Assembly: GCA_020639195.1 (NCBI GenBank)
Contig: JACKHB010000002.1
Coordinates: 62,001 to 126,000, forward strand
Length of the DNA: 64,000 nt
Source: Phycisphaeraceae bacterium
GTDB lineage: Bacteria > Planctomycetota > Phycisphaerae > Phycisphaerales > UBA1924
Direction of reading: 5' to 3'
Of this stretch, positions 8,735-17,811 are shown piece after piece; position 1 is the stretch's first letter, and each line of letters starts with the position of its first letter. A program made the translations under genes and the position numbers. Under the pieces are notes generated by a model. It saw nothing but the letters and a program-made list of their open reading frames with translations. It searched no databases and was not told where the DNA came from.

Positions 8735-10411
8735 ATGGGCATTGGTCTGGTCCTTCTCGATCGGGGGCTGATCACCAAGCGTGATCTCGATCGCGCCATT
8801 GCGGAGCAGCAGGCCTCCGGCGACCGCCTCGACAAGGTCCTCGTCCGCCTCGGGCTGATCAGCCGCGAGCAGGTCCTCGAGGCCATCGGCGATCAGTTCC
8901 ACATGCCCGTCGTCGACCTGACCAACGTCAAGGTCGACGAATCCGTCCTCCGCGCCCTGCCCACCAAGCTCGTCTACCGCCAGAACTGCGCCCCCATCGG
9001 CCTTCGTGGCGACGCCCTCACCGTCGCCACCAGCGACCCCTTCGAGCTCTCCATCCTCGATGAGCTCCGCCTGCTCGCCGGGCGCACCATCGACCTCGTC
9101 CTGGCCGACGAACAACAGCTCCAGGAGTTCATCCGCGCCAACTACGGCGTCGGTGGCGGCACGCTCGACGAACTCGCCGAGACCATCTCCGCGCCGGACT
9201 CGGTCCAGGCCAGCGACTCCGAACTCGACGAGGCCCAGGAGGCCTCGGTCATCAAGCTCGTCAACGACCTGCTCATCGAGGCCATCAGCGAGCGCGCCAC
9301 CGACGTCCACATTGAGCCCTACGAGCACGAACTCGCCGTCCGCTACCGCATCGACGGCGTGCTCCACCGCGCCAACATCCCCTCCAGCATCAACCGATTC
9401 CGCGCCGCCATCGTCAGCCGCATCAAGATCATGGCCTCGCTCAACATCGCCGAGAAGCGCATCCCCCAGGACGGGCGGATCACCCTGCGCCATCGCGTCG
9501 ACGGCCGCCCTCAGGAGTTCGACCTCCGCGTCAGCGTCATCCCCATGCTCTTTGGCGAGGGGGTGGTGCTCCGCGTCCTGAACAAGGCCTCGGTCCTGCT
9601 CGGCCTCGACGACCTCGGCATGTCCGGGCGCGTCATGGAGCGCTGGGGCCGCCTCATCGACCGCCCCCACGGCATCCTCCTGGTCACCGGCCCCACCGGC
9701 TCGGGCAAGTCCACCACCCTCTACGCCTCACTCAACAGCGTCCGCTCCGACGAGGTCAAGATGATCACCGTCGAGGACCCCGTCGAGTACCACATCCCCG
9801 GCGTCAACCAGATCCAGATCGCCCCCAAGGTCGGCCTCACCTTCGCCACCGGCCTGCGCAGCGTCCTCCGCCACGACCCCGACGTCGTCATGATCGGCGA
9901 GATCCGCGACAAGGAAACCGCCGACATCGCCGTGCAGGCCTCGCTCACCGGCCACCTCGTCCTCAGCACGCTCCATACCAACGACGCCGCCGGCGCCACC
10001 ACCCGCCTGCTCGACATGGGCGTCGAGCCCTTCCTCGTTGCCTCAAGCGTCGAGGGCATCCTCGCCCAGCGCCTCGTCCGAAAGGTCTGCCCCAACTGCT
10101 CCGAGTCCTACGAGCCCGACCCCACCGAGATGCCCGCCGACTTTGAACCCGGCCAGAGCCGCACCCTCGTCCACGGCCGTGGCTGCCGGCAGTGCCGCGA
10201 CACCGGCTTCCGCGGCCGCATCGGCGTCTTCGAACTCCTCCTCCTCTCCGACCCCGTCCGCGAGATGGTCATGCGCCGCGCCAACGCACGCGAAATCGCC
10301 TCGCGCGCCCTCGCCGACGACGACCTCAATCTCCTCCGCCACGACGGCTACGACAAGGTCCGCGCCGGCCTGACGACCATGCCCGAAGTGGTCAGGGCCC
10401 TGGCCACCTGA
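8735..10411 (+). CDS. gspE: Type II secretion / pilus assembly ATPase GspE
   Basis: 558 residues. The N-terminal MshEN-type domain (residues about 1-140; GLITKRDLDRAIAEQQ, LGLISREQVLEAIG) can bind c-di-GMP in related ATPases. The ATPase core has Walker A GPTGSGKS (319-326), Asp box ITVEDPVEY, Walker B VVMIGEIRD (about 384-392) and His box LSTLHTNDAAGA. A tetracysteine zinc motif follows: VCPNCSE ... CRQCRDTG. It powers pseudopilus assembly in the cytoplasm with GspF. It is transcribed on the opposite strand from gspF-K and separated from it, so the machinery is split into two units. Convergent with the coiled-coil gene, 10 bases apart. Confidence 0.92.
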   Translation: MGIGLVLLDRGLITKRDLDRAIAEQQASGDRLDKVLVRLGLISREQVLEAIGDQFHMPVVDLTNVKVDESVLRALPTKLVYRQNCAPIGLRGDALTVATSDPFELSILDELRLLAGRTIDLVLADEQQLQEFIRANYGVGGGTLDELAETISAPDSVQASDSELDEAQEASVIKLVNDLLIEAISERATDVHIEPYEHELAVRYRIDGVLHRANIPSSINRFRAAIVSRIKIMASLNIAEKRIPQDGRITLRHRVDGRPQEFDLRVSVIPMLFGEGVVLRVLNKASVLLGLDDLGMSGRVMERWGRLIDRPHGILLVTGPTGSGKSTTLYASLNSVRSDEVKMITVEDPVEYHIPGVNQIQIAPKVGLTFATGLRSVLRHDPDVVMIGEIRDKETADIAVQASLTGHLVLSTLHTNDAAGATTRLLDMGVEPFLVASSVEGILAQRLVRKVCPNCSESYEPDPTEMPADFEPGQSRTLVHGRGCRQCRDTGFRGRIGVFELLLLSDPVREMVMRRANAREIASRALADDDLNLLRHDGYDKVRAGLTTMPEVVRALAT

Positions 10412-10421
10412 GCCCCCTCCG

Positions 10422-11297
10422 TCAACGGTTTTCCTGTCCCAGACGCTCAAGCCGCTCGCGCTCCTCGCGGCGTCGCTGCTCCTCAAGTTCCCGCTCCCGC
10501 CCCGCCTTCGCCGCCTCCTGCGCCAGTTTCTCCAATTCCTGCGCCTTCCGCTCCGGATCGTCCTGGTATCGCTCCTCGATCTTCCGCGCCGCCGCCTCCT
10601 GCCACTTGCGCCGGTCCTCCGCCTCGATCTCCGCGCGCAAGCGGGACTCGCGATCTGTCTGATCACGCTCCTCCTGCCGCTCCCGGAGTTGCTCGACCTC
10701 GGCCCGGTCGATGCGATCGTCCTGGGCCTCCCGCAACTCCTCCCCGGCCACCCGCGCCACATCCTTCGCAACCGTCCCGATCACGACCGCCGCCCCCGCG
10801 GCCGCAGTGATCGGATCAATGTCGATCGTCTTCGCGCCGGGAACCTCCGGCGACGCGTGCGCCACGGCCCCCTCCCGCATCCCCTGATGGATCGCCGCGA
10901 GCTCTTCGTTCATCATCCCGGTCCGCTCTCGCTGCTGTTCCTCCGCCCGCTGCTGGGCGTCGGCCAGCGCTCGGTCCGATTCGGACTCGCGCCCCACGCC
11001 CTCTCGCTGGCTCAGGGCGTCCAGCTCCCCCTCCAGAATCCGCGCTCGCGCCCCGCTCTGGCGCGCCATCTCATCAAACAACCGAGCCTGGTTGTCCCCC
11101 GCCCGCGCGGTGGATTCGATCATCGACCGTTCCGCCTCACCGCAGGCCCCATTCAGCCTCGCCCTCGCGGCCTCCGCATCGGCCCGCTGCAGCTCGGCAT
11201 TCCTGGCGAACGTCTCGGCCATCTGTCGCCGCAGTTCGAGCTCCGCGTTCAGCGCGGCGATCCGCTCTTCGAGTTGCCGTTGCTGCGCATCGCTCAT
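10422..11297 (-). CDS. Coiled-coil protein encoded with the VirD4-like ATPase
   Basis: 291 residues, not recognised. Residues 1-135 and about 185-290 are highly charged, Gln/Glu/Arg/Ala-rich and heptad-like, predicting long coiled coils. A central hydrophobic patch (about 161-180, DPITAAAGAAVVIGTVAKDV) could be an amphipathic or membrane-inserting helix. No signal peptide. Its ATG at 11297 overlaps the stop of the VirD4-like gene by 4 bases (ATGA), so the two are almost certainly co-translated and may act together, for example as a cytoplasmic adaptor or filament at the coupling ATPase. The composition of low-complexity coiled coils makes homology calls unsafe. Confidence 0.75.
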   Translation of the reverse strand: MSDAQQRQLEERIAALNAELELRRQMAETFARNAELQRADAEAARARLNGACGEAERSMIESTARAGDNQARLFDEMARQSGARARILEGELDALSQREGVGRESESDRALADAQQRAEEQQRERTGMMNEELAAIHQGMREGAVAHASPEVPGAKTIDIDPITAAAGAAVVIGTVAKDVARVAGEELREAQDDRIDRAEVEQLRERQEERDQTDRESRLRAEIEAEDRRKWQEAAARKIEERYQDDPERKAQELEKLAQEAAKAGRERELEEQRRREERERLERLGQENR

Positions 11298-13462
11298 GCC
11301 ACCACCGCCCCGATCTCCAGCGCGCCCATGCTCGAGCGCAGCGCCTCATCCTGCCACGCGTACGCCTTCCGCACCCGCGCCGGCTTCGCACCCGTCCCCA
11401 GCACCACCTGGAAATCCGCAAACGCCGGCCCGGCCAGCACCGTCGGCTCGACCACCCGCACCCGCTGGCTGTCCATCGGTCCCTGCCGGTATCCGATCTG
11501 CTCGGCCAGGCTCTCGGCCGTGCCGTCCTGCAGGCTCGCGTTCATAAACGTCCGAACCCCGCACGCCCCCACCAGCCCCTTGGCGTTGGGATACGCCTCC
11601 TCGATCTGCCCCAGGCTCTGCGCAAACATCCACAGCCGCAGCCCATACTTCCGCCCGATGTTGAGCGCCTCGTCGATCGGAGGCATGTGCCGCAGCCGCG
11701 GCATCTCGTCGAGCATGAACAGGATCGGCGCCGCGTCCCGCGCCGGCACGGCCCCGCCGGTCAGCATGCGGATGTGCTGCCCGATGAACACCCGCAGCAC
11801 CGAGAGGTACGAGTCCACCTCGTTGGGCTGCATCACGATGTAGATCGTGGGGTTCTTCCCCCCGCGGAGATCCAGCGGGTTCCAATCCGCAGCGCCCGTC
11901 GCCCGCCCGATCCGCTCGCCTCCCCACGCCGCCAGGCTCGAACGCGCCGTCTGCCGCACGCTGTCGAGCGTCTTCTCGTTCATCGACGACAGCGCCGTCG
12001 CGTTCTGCGACATCACGCGCACGTCCACCGCCATCCGCAAGGCGTTGAGCATGTCCGTCCACGCCTGGCCCCCATACAGGACATCCAGCACCGCGCTCAG
12101 CGGCCGATCCGTCGGGGCGCGGTAGTACGCCGCGCACGCGATCGCCGCCGTCACGATGTTCCGCGCCTCGTTCTCCCAGAAGGGGTCCGTCGCCTTGCTG
12201 GGAACGATCATCAGGTCCGCAAGCAGGCGCGAGTCCTCCCAGATGAAGTCCGGCTCGTTCCGGACAAAGGCCAGCGGGCTGTACCGATGCGTCCCGCCCG
12301 GATCCAGCGGCGCGAACTTGTACACCGGCCCCACGTTCCGAGATCGCCACAGGCTCGTGTTCGCGTACAGATCACCCGACACATCCAGGACCACCGCGGG
12401 GCCCTTCCACCGCAGCAGATTCGGGAACACGTCGCACTGCGTCTTGCCCGACCCCGGCGGCGCGATCGTGATCAGCGACTCGTCCCCCGAGAACTCCAGC
12501 GGCGTGCCGTCCTCGAACCGCCCCAGCAGCAGCGAGTAGTCGCTCCGCCGCCGGAACAGCGTGCCCCCCACCTCCCCGGGGCTTAGCCACGCGGGCCCCG
12601 AGGCCCCGCCGCCCGAGCCGCCCCCGGCGAACACGCCTCGCATCTCCGCCTGGATCCGTGCGAACCGCTCGTTGACTGGTGGCATCCCCAGCGTCTCCAG
12701 CAGCTTGTTGATCGCCGCCTCGGCGGTCAGGCTTTGGCTGCCCATGTAGTACTGCACCAGGGAAGGCCCGTTCTTCACGCCGCGCGGACCCGCGTCATAC
12801 AACCAATACACGAAGTCCTCGACGGTGCCCTTGCCGTCCCCCCACAGCAGCCCCAGCCGCATCCACAGGTACCCCGGCAATGAGCCATCGGCCCCGTTGT
12901 TCAGCAGTTCCACCGCGCGCAACGCCTCGCGATATCTCGCCTCCATCGCGCCGATGGCCCGCGTCAGCCGGAAACCGATGACGCTCTTGCCCTTGGCGCC
13001 CTGGCTCGACTCGTCATCGAACTCGAACGCCACCACATGATCCAGCACCCCGCTCGGCTGATCGAACTCTCCCCGAATCGCCGCGTCACGTTGCTCGAAC
13101 GACGTGCCCCAGCGTGCGAGGAACGCGCCCGGATCCCGCCGGAACCGCTCGAGCTGCTGCGCGCGCTCCCTCGCCTGCCCGATCGTGCCGCGATACAGCG
13201 CATACGCGATCAGCGCCGGGATCAGCAGCAGCGCGCCAAATCCCAGAACGACCGGCGCGAAGAATCCGAGCACCAGCAGGACCACCAGCCGGATCGGGTG
13301 CCCAAGCAGCCAGGACCGTGCGTACGCGCCCAGCGACTCGCGCTTCCCCGCCTGCTTCCAGCCCCAGACGATCCATGCGCCGATCACCAGCGCATACAGC
13401 ACGATGCTGACGATCCACGGCGTGAAGCTGCCACCGGAAGACTCTTGCGCAAGCATCCGCAT
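11294..13462 (-). CDS. VirD4/TraG-family type IV coupling ATPase, without other conjugation genes
   Basis: Start at ATG 13462 is preferred over GTG 13477 because GGAG lies 7 bases upstream. 722 residues. Two N-terminal membrane segments (about 15-35 and 57-90), then a long linker, then the P-loop ATPase: Walker A APPGSGKT (about 334-341), a VVLDVSGDLY strand where most relatives have DPKGE, and the C-terminal TraG/VirD4 signature PILFMLDEMPRLRHMP ... GLRLWMFAQSLGQIEEAYP. Relatives are hexameric inner-membrane motors that recruit DNA-protein substrates to a type IV secretion channel. No relaxase, VirB4, VirB pilus or oriT-like element is seen nearby, so the substrate and channel are unknown. 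The 4-base overlap with the coiled-coil gene marks a two-gene operon. Strong family call; function in this context unclear. Confidence 0.88.
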   Translation of the reverse strand: MRMLAQESSGGSFTPWIVSIVLYALVIGAWIVWGWKQAGKRESLGAYARSWLLGHPIRLVVLLVLGFFAPVVLGFGALLLIPALIAYALYRGTIGQARERAQQLERFRRDPGAFLARWGTSFEQRDAAIRGEFDQPSGVLDHVVAFEFDDESSQGAKGKSVIGFRLTRAIGAMEARYREALRAVELLNNGADGSLPGYLWMRLGLLWGDGKGTVEDFVYWLYDAGPRGVKNGPSLVQYYMGSQSLTAEAAINKLLETLGMPPVNERFARIQAEMRGVFAGGGSGGGASGPAWLSPGEVGGTLFRRRSDYSLLLGRFEDGTPLEFSGDESLITIAPPGSGKTQCDVFPNLLRWKGPAVVLDVSGDLYANTSLWRSRNVGPVYKFAPLDPGGTHRYSPLAFVRNEPDFIWEDSRLLADLMIVPSKATDPFWENEARNIVTAAIACAAYYRAPTDRPLSAVLDVLYGGQAWTDMLNALRMAVDVRVMSQNATALSSMNEKTLDSVRQTARSSLAAWGGERIGRATGAADWNPLDLRGGKNPTIYIVMQPNEVDSYLSVLRVFIGQHIRMLTGGAVPARDAAPILFMLDEMPRLRHMPPIDEALNIGRKYGLRLWMFAQSLGQIEEAYPNAKGLVGACGVRTFMNASLQDGTAESLAEQIGYRQGPMDSQRVRVVEPTVLAGPAFADFQVVLGTGAKPARVRKAYAWQDEALRSSMGALEIGAVVA

Positions 13463-13869
13463 GCAGGGACTCCGCACTGGCCATCGCCTTCAGACACGAC
13501 CAGCGAATATGGAAACCGGGCTCGGCCGCGTGAGTGTCCGGCCGCGCTCTCATCCAACGAAACGTCGAACGAAGAGTTCGCCCCGCGCTCTACTCACCCG
13601 GGCGAACACTTCGCCGGGTCGTGAGGGGCAGCCCGCAAGGTCAGACTAGGTGGATTCGAAGACCCCCGCAAGACCACGGATACCGCCCGGTGCGGTTCGT
13701 CCGCCACTCCCGTTCCGCCCCGCCAGCCCGCCGGGATTCCCCTGCTCCACCCCTCCCCATCTCCCGAAAGGCGGGCGGGATCGCTCCGCCCAACCAACCC
13801 GATATATATCCCATAAAATACCAAATATATACTTGACGAATCGGTGATTATGCCGTATATTAACCGATC
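13463..13869. other. Divergent intergenic region with an AT-rich island
   Basis: 407 bases between the VirD4-like gene (leftward) and the proline-rich gene (rightward). The left 330 bases are GC-rich with no supported gene. The right ~70 bases (about 13798-13865) are strikingly AT-rich for this genome and include GATATATATC (13801-13810), a perfect 10-bp palindrome that may be an operator, followed by a consensus-like promoter. Confidence 0.5.
13833..13861 (+). promoter_or_regulatory. Sigma-70-type promoter for a leaderless mRNA
   Basis: TTGACG (13833-13838), a 17-base spacer and TATATT (13856-13861) form a near-consensus housekeeping promoter. Transcription would be expected to start about 13867-13869, directly before the ATG at 13870, leaving no room for a ribosome-binding site. 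Confidence 0.72.
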
Positions 13870-14541
13870 ATGATCGCTCCGCCCGACCTCAACCTCCCCT
13901 CCGAGTCCTCCCGAGCCCAACTCCTCGCCACCCTCCACCTCGCCGACGCCATCCCCATCCTCATGGAACTCATCCACGCCTGGCGCCGCGAGTCCGAGGC
14001 CCAATCCGACGACCCCAACGCCCCGCGCCTCCGCGAGGCCGCCCGCGCCAACTGTCGCAAGGCCATCCATCTGCTCTACCGCATCGCCCGACTCGGGGAG
14101 TCTCCCGTTCCACGCCGCGTCCGCCACGACACTCCCGCGCCGGACCGATCCGTTCGCTCGCCGGAACCTCAACCTCTCCACCCGATCCCGCCCGCTCCAT
14201 CCGGCGTCGCCGCGCTCTGCCCTCCGGCCGACCCACCGGCCGCCGCGCCCGAACCTCCTCCTCCCCCGCTGCTTCCCCTCCGATCCCGAACCTGTGTGCG
14301 CGACCTCCTGGCGGCCCGAGGCTCAACCCGCTCGCGACTCTCACCCATTCAGACGCGCCGACCTGCCAAGTGTGAGCCACAACCCCCAATCCCCCGACCC
14401 GCCGCCCACTCCGTACCCGATCGCCCCATCCTGAAACCCAATGGGGCGCCCGGCGACACGCCATCACGCCCCGTCGCAGGCCGCCATGGACGAACCGAAG
14501 ACCGCGCCCGGCCTCCGCCCCGGGCCGACCGCGCCGCCTAG
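13870..14541 (+). CDS. Proline-rich protein of unknown function, probably leaderless
   Basis: 223 residues, not recognised. The first ~75 residues look folded and helical (AQLLATLHLADAIPILMELI; CRKAIHLLYRIARLGE). The remainder is Pro/Ala/Arg-rich low complexity and likely disordered. No signal peptide or membrane segment. The start is fixed by the promoter, whose -10 element ends only 8 bases before the ATG, so the transcript should be leaderless. It is divergent from the VirD4-like/coiled-coil operon and might be its regulator or partner. The weak point is that long antisense frames also exist here; the promoter is the main support. Confidence 0.55.
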   Translation: MIAPPDLNLPSESSRAQLLATLHLADAIPILMELIHAWRRESEAQSDDPNAPRLREAARANCRKAIHLLYRIARLGESPVPRRVRHDTPAPDRSVRSPEPQPLHPIPPAPSGVAALCPPADPPAAAPEPPPPPLLPLRSRTCVRDLLAARGSTRSRLSPIQTRRPAKCEPQPPIPRPAAHSVPDRPILKPNGAPGDTPSRPVAGRHGRTEDRARPPPRADRAA

Positions 14542-14550
14542 CGGCGCAAA

Positions 14551-14583
14551 CAAGAAAACGGGGCGCGCCCTCGCGCGCCCCGT
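14551..14583 (-). terminator. Rho-independent terminator of the exported-protein gene
   Basis: ACGGGGCGCG (14558-14567) pairs perfectly with CGCGCCCCGT (14574-14583) around a 6-base loop. On the minus strand the hairpin is followed by TTTTCTTGTTTG. It lies 46 bases after the stop of the gene ending at 14630. Confidence 0.85.
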
Positions 14584-14629
14584 GTCATGAACAACCCGAT
14601 CAACCACCCCGCGGGGCGGAGGTGCCGAC

Positions 14630-16561
14630 TCACTCGACCCCGGCGGCTTCCTCGATCGCGCTATCACGCGCCAGCAGCCCGACCAGCGCCGCCCGTCCCA
14701 GCGGATTTGCCCACACGCCGCTGCGAATGACCCGCGCCAACCGCTGCGGGCTCTTGAGCACGTCCAGTGTCGAGCCCTGGTGAGGCGTCATCATCCGCTC
14801 GCGCATGAACTCCTGCTGCTGCACGGCCGCGGCACGCGCCGACATCATCGCCGGCAGCACCGCCGCCGCGATCACCGGCATGAACTGGCCCATCGCCCCG
14901 GCCACGCCCGCGGTCTGCACCAGCATCGAGCGGTCCGCGATCGACTCGTAGACGTAGTCGTTGCCCTTCCAGTAGCTGAAGGAAACCGTCGCCTTGGACC
15001 CGCGCACCAGGTCATTGAACGGAGGCACGACCATCCCCGGATCCCGCTGGTTCCAGGGGCTGCGCATCGCGTTGCTGATCGCAGAGCCCAGCAACGTTAC
15101 CAGCGGATATCCCGAGCGAGCCAGCCGAGGCGTATCCAGGAACGACACAGACGCAAGCGACCGGCCCGAGGGCATCACCGCGCGATACGCCGCGTTGGTC
15201 GCCAGGCCGCCGTCGCCCTGCCCCCTCGACTGCTTGACCGCCGTCACCACCGCCTGCGGTGTCAGCGACATCACGAGCCAGTTGTCCGTGAGGGCGTACG
15301 AGATCTCCAGCGGGATCGGAAGCCCGTTGAACCGCAGCGACATCATGTCCACGCCATCGTTCCGCCACGCGTGCAGGCGAACATACCGCGACGCGAACTC
15401 ATCCTCCTGCATCGCATGGTGCGCCAACGCCACCAGGCGCGTGTGCGCCCCCGCAAGCCGGTCGTGATTCCCCACTCCCAGCATCACGACGCCCGACAGC
15501 AGGCCGCCGCCGCCGGTCGAGTCCGACGTGTAGAACGCCGCGCTCGTGCCCAGCGAGTTGATGATGTCTTCCCGCAGGTCGACGCCCGTGGCCTCGCGGA
15601 ACTCATCGAGGAAGTCCTCGACCGGAAGACCGAAGTCGGCCATCAACTCCAGCGTGTCATTGATCTGCGTGAAGTCCACCTTCGACACGCTCGCCATCAC
15701 CGAGTCCGCGGGAATCGCCCGCAGGTCCGCATCCGAGAGCGTCGTCGTCGGGATGCCCAGCTCACGCGCAAACGGCTTGGCCCCATGGACCGTCGCGATC
15801 GAAGTGGACGCCGCGTCGGTGTACCCCGCCAGCAGATCGATCTTGATCGCGTCCTCGCCGATCAGGCCCATGTCCTCGAACAGCCCGACGATCTCGCCGG
15901 CCATCGGGTTGGGCGCCATCTGCATGCCGATGTCGGCCAGCGGCGTCAGCGCCGAGAGATCGAGGTGCGCCCGCAGATACGGCGTGAAGCCCTGCGCCGT
16001 CGGCAGCGCATCGAAGCCCTGGTTCGGATTGGCCACCGACCCCGCGAGCAGCTCCCACCGCCACGCGTCGCCGTCCTTCCGCGGCCCGAACTCCACCGTC
16101 GCCGCGGGCGTGACGACCGAATTCATCCCCGGATACTTCGAGCTTCGCTGGAGATCGAACGGCGCGTGCGAGTCCCGGATCATCCCGACGATGCCGCTCT
16201 GAACCTGCTGCGCCGCCTGCTCGGTGCCCAGCAGCGAGCTGCACACAAAGCCGTAGCCCCACAACTGGCTGCCATCGGGATCGTGCGTGATCGCCATCCG
16301 CCCGGGGTGGCTCGCAAACGAGAGCAGCGTGTCCACCAGCGGCATCACCTGCCCGGCGGGCATGTCGGGAATCTCCCGAGGCAACTCGTGCAGCCGGTCC
16401 GGCAGCATCTCGAGCGCCGCCTCCAGCTTCGCGTCCTTCGCGTCCACCACCCAGTCGGCCATCGCCGAGTGCTCGAGGACGAACAGGGGCTGGACCTGCG
16501 CCAGGGCCGGCGCCGCAACGCCGACCGAGAGCGCGATCGCGAGCGTTCGTGTGATCCGCAT
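14630..16561 (-). CDS. Large exported protein of unknown function
   Basis: Start at ATG 16561, with GGAGG six bases upstream; the longer in-frame start at 16600 would hide the signal peptide. 643 residues. MRITRTLAIALSVGVAAPALAQ is a clear Sec signal peptide with AxA cleavage. The rest is a soluble periplasmic or extracellular domain with no motif I recognise. It has repeated segments of the type found in DUF3352-like planctomycete proteins (PTTTLSDADLRAIPADSVMA; SYALTDNWLVMSLTPQAVV), which I offer only as a resemblance. Single-gene unit: its own terminator downstream, a divergent glycosyltransferase upstream. Confidence 0.8.
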   Translation of the reverse strand: MRITRTLAIALSVGVAAPALAQVQPLFVLEHSAMADWVVDAKDAKLEAALEMLPDRLHELPREIPDMPAGQVMPLVDTLLSFASHPGRMAITHDPDGSQLWGYGFVCSSLLGTEQAAQQVQSGIVGMIRDSHAPFDLQRSSKYPGMNSVVTPAATVEFGPRKDGDAWRWELLAGSVANPNQGFDALPTAQGFTPYLRAHLDLSALTPLADIGMQMAPNPMAGEIVGLFEDMGLIGEDAIKIDLLAGYTDAASTSIATVHGAKPFARELGIPTTTLSDADLRAIPADSVMASVSKVDFTQINDTLELMADFGLPVEDFLDEFREATGVDLREDIINSLGTSAAFYTSDSTGGGGLLSGVVMLGVGNHDRLAGAHTRLVALAHHAMQEDEFASRYVRLHAWRNDGVDMMSLRFNGLPIPLEISYALTDNWLVMSLTPQAVVTAVKQSRGQGDGGLATNAAYRAVMPSGRSLASVSFLDTPRLARSGYPLVTLLGSAISNAMRSPWNQRDPGMVVPPFNDLVRGSKATVSFSYWKGNDYVYESIADRSMLVQTAGVAGAMGQFMPVIAAAVLPAMMSARAAAVQQQEFMRERMMTPHQGSTLDVLKSPQRLARVIRSGVWANPLGRAALVGLLARDSAIEEAAGVE

Positions 16562-16730
16562 GATTCCTCCGCTGTCAGTGTGTCCGTGCGTGTCTTCCAT
16601 GCTCCCCCGCGGAGGGAAGACTCCAGTTGGTCCGATTCGGCGGGCCGCAGTTTCATTGTTCGGCCGCTGCCGCCCGGATCCATACCGCCTTTGTCAAGCG
16701 AATGTTCAGCATGGCGCTACGATCGGGCCC

Positions 16731-17774
16731 GTGGCAGGCCCCGATCCCGAACGAATCCTGATCATTCGGCCCAGTGCGCTCGGGGACGTGTGCCGAAGTG
16801 TCCCCGTGCTCGTCAGCCTCAGGCGCCGATTCCCAACGGCTCGAATCGACTGGTTGGTGCGGACGGAGTTCGCCGACGCCATCCGCCACCACCCGGACCT
16901 CAACGAAGTCGTGGAATTCGATCGGCGCGGGCTCGGAGCCGCCGCCAAGCGCGGCAACATGCGGTCCGTCCGCCGATGGATGCGCGGGCTGCGCGAGCGC
17001 GCCGACGACCTGGTGATCGACGCGCAGGGACTCCTGCGCAGTGGGCTGTTCGCCCGGGCCACGCGCGCGAGGGTGCGAATCGGACACGCCGGCGCTCGCG
17101 AGTGGGCGTGGGTCTTCTACTCGCGGCGCGTCAGGTCGAGCGCGCGACACGCCGTGGACCGGATGCTCGACCTCGCCGCGGCGGCCGGCGCCGATCCCGT
17201 GCGCGACATGCGCCTGTACACCGGCGAGACGGCCCGCGCGTGGGCCGCCGAGGCAATCGAGGCGGGCGCCGCGCTGCTGGCGCCCACCAGCGCGTGGGAG
17301 AGCAAGCGATGGCCGATCGAGCGGTTCGCGGCGCTCGCATCGGCGCTGGCCGAGCGCGCGCAGGTCGTGATCGTGGGCGCGCCGGGCGAGCGCGAGTCGT
17401 GCCGCCCGCTGCTGAGCCTCGCAGAACGCCAGCCGCGGATCGTGGACCTCGTCGGCAGGACCACCGTCGGGCAGATGATGGCGGTGATCCAGCGGTCGGG
17501 GCTCGTCGTGGCCAACGACTCGGCCGCGGTGCACATGGCGGTCGGCTTCGACCGGCCGCTGGTGGCGCTCTACGGCCCGACGCGCGTGGACGAGGCCGGT
17601 CCCTACGGGCGAGCGGGCGACGTCATCCAGCACCTGCGCACGGGCGACAGGATGGCCTACCGCAATGGCGGCCGAGACATGATGGAGCGCATCACCGTCG
17701 AGGAAGTGTTCGATGCGGCGATGCGCCGGCTCGACGCGTCGCAAGATTCGGCATTCAACCGGCTCGGCGTATGA
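16731..17774 (+). CDS. Glycosyltransferase family 9 (ADP-heptose:LPS heptosyltransferase-like)
   Basis: GTG start at 16731 assumed; it gives the family N-terminus RILIIRPSALGDVCRSVPVL. 347 residues, normal for WaaC/WaaF/RfaQ-type enzymes. Family landmarks: DWLVRTEFADAI, DDLVIDAQGLLRSGL, the donor-binding region LLAPTSAWESKRWPIERFAA, and VVANDSAAVHMAVGFDRPLV, LYGPTRVDEAGPYG. It transfers heptose from ADP-heptose to lipid A-core in LPS, or an analogous sugar in planctomycete envelope glycans. The following methyltransferase starts 38 bases later and may form an operon with it. Confidence 0.88.
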   Translation: MAGPDPERILIIRPSALGDVCRSVPVLVSLRRRFPTARIDWLVRTEFADAIRHHPDLNEVVEFDRRGLGAAAKRGNMRSVRRWMRGLRERADDLVIDAQGLLRSGLFARATRARVRIGHAGAREWAWVFYSRRVRSSARHAVDRMLDLAAAAGADPVRDMRLYTGETARAWAAEAIEAGAALLAPTSAWESKRWPIERFAALASALAERAQVVIVGAPGERESCRPLLSLAERQPRIVDLVGRTTVGQMMAVIQRSGLVVANDSAAVHMAVGFDRPLVALYGPTRVDEAGPYGRAGDVIQHLRTGDRMAYRNGGRDMMERITVEEVFDAAMRRLDASQDSAFNRLGV

Positions 17775-17811
17775 TGGCGATTGCGGCCGCATTCGGTCGA
17801 AGGAGCAGCCG

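Noticed and set aside
7754..9670. 638-residue minus-strand frame antisense to gspE and the PTPS gene
   Set aside because: Acidic low-complexity translation produced by the regular codon pattern of the opposite strand; gspE is certain.
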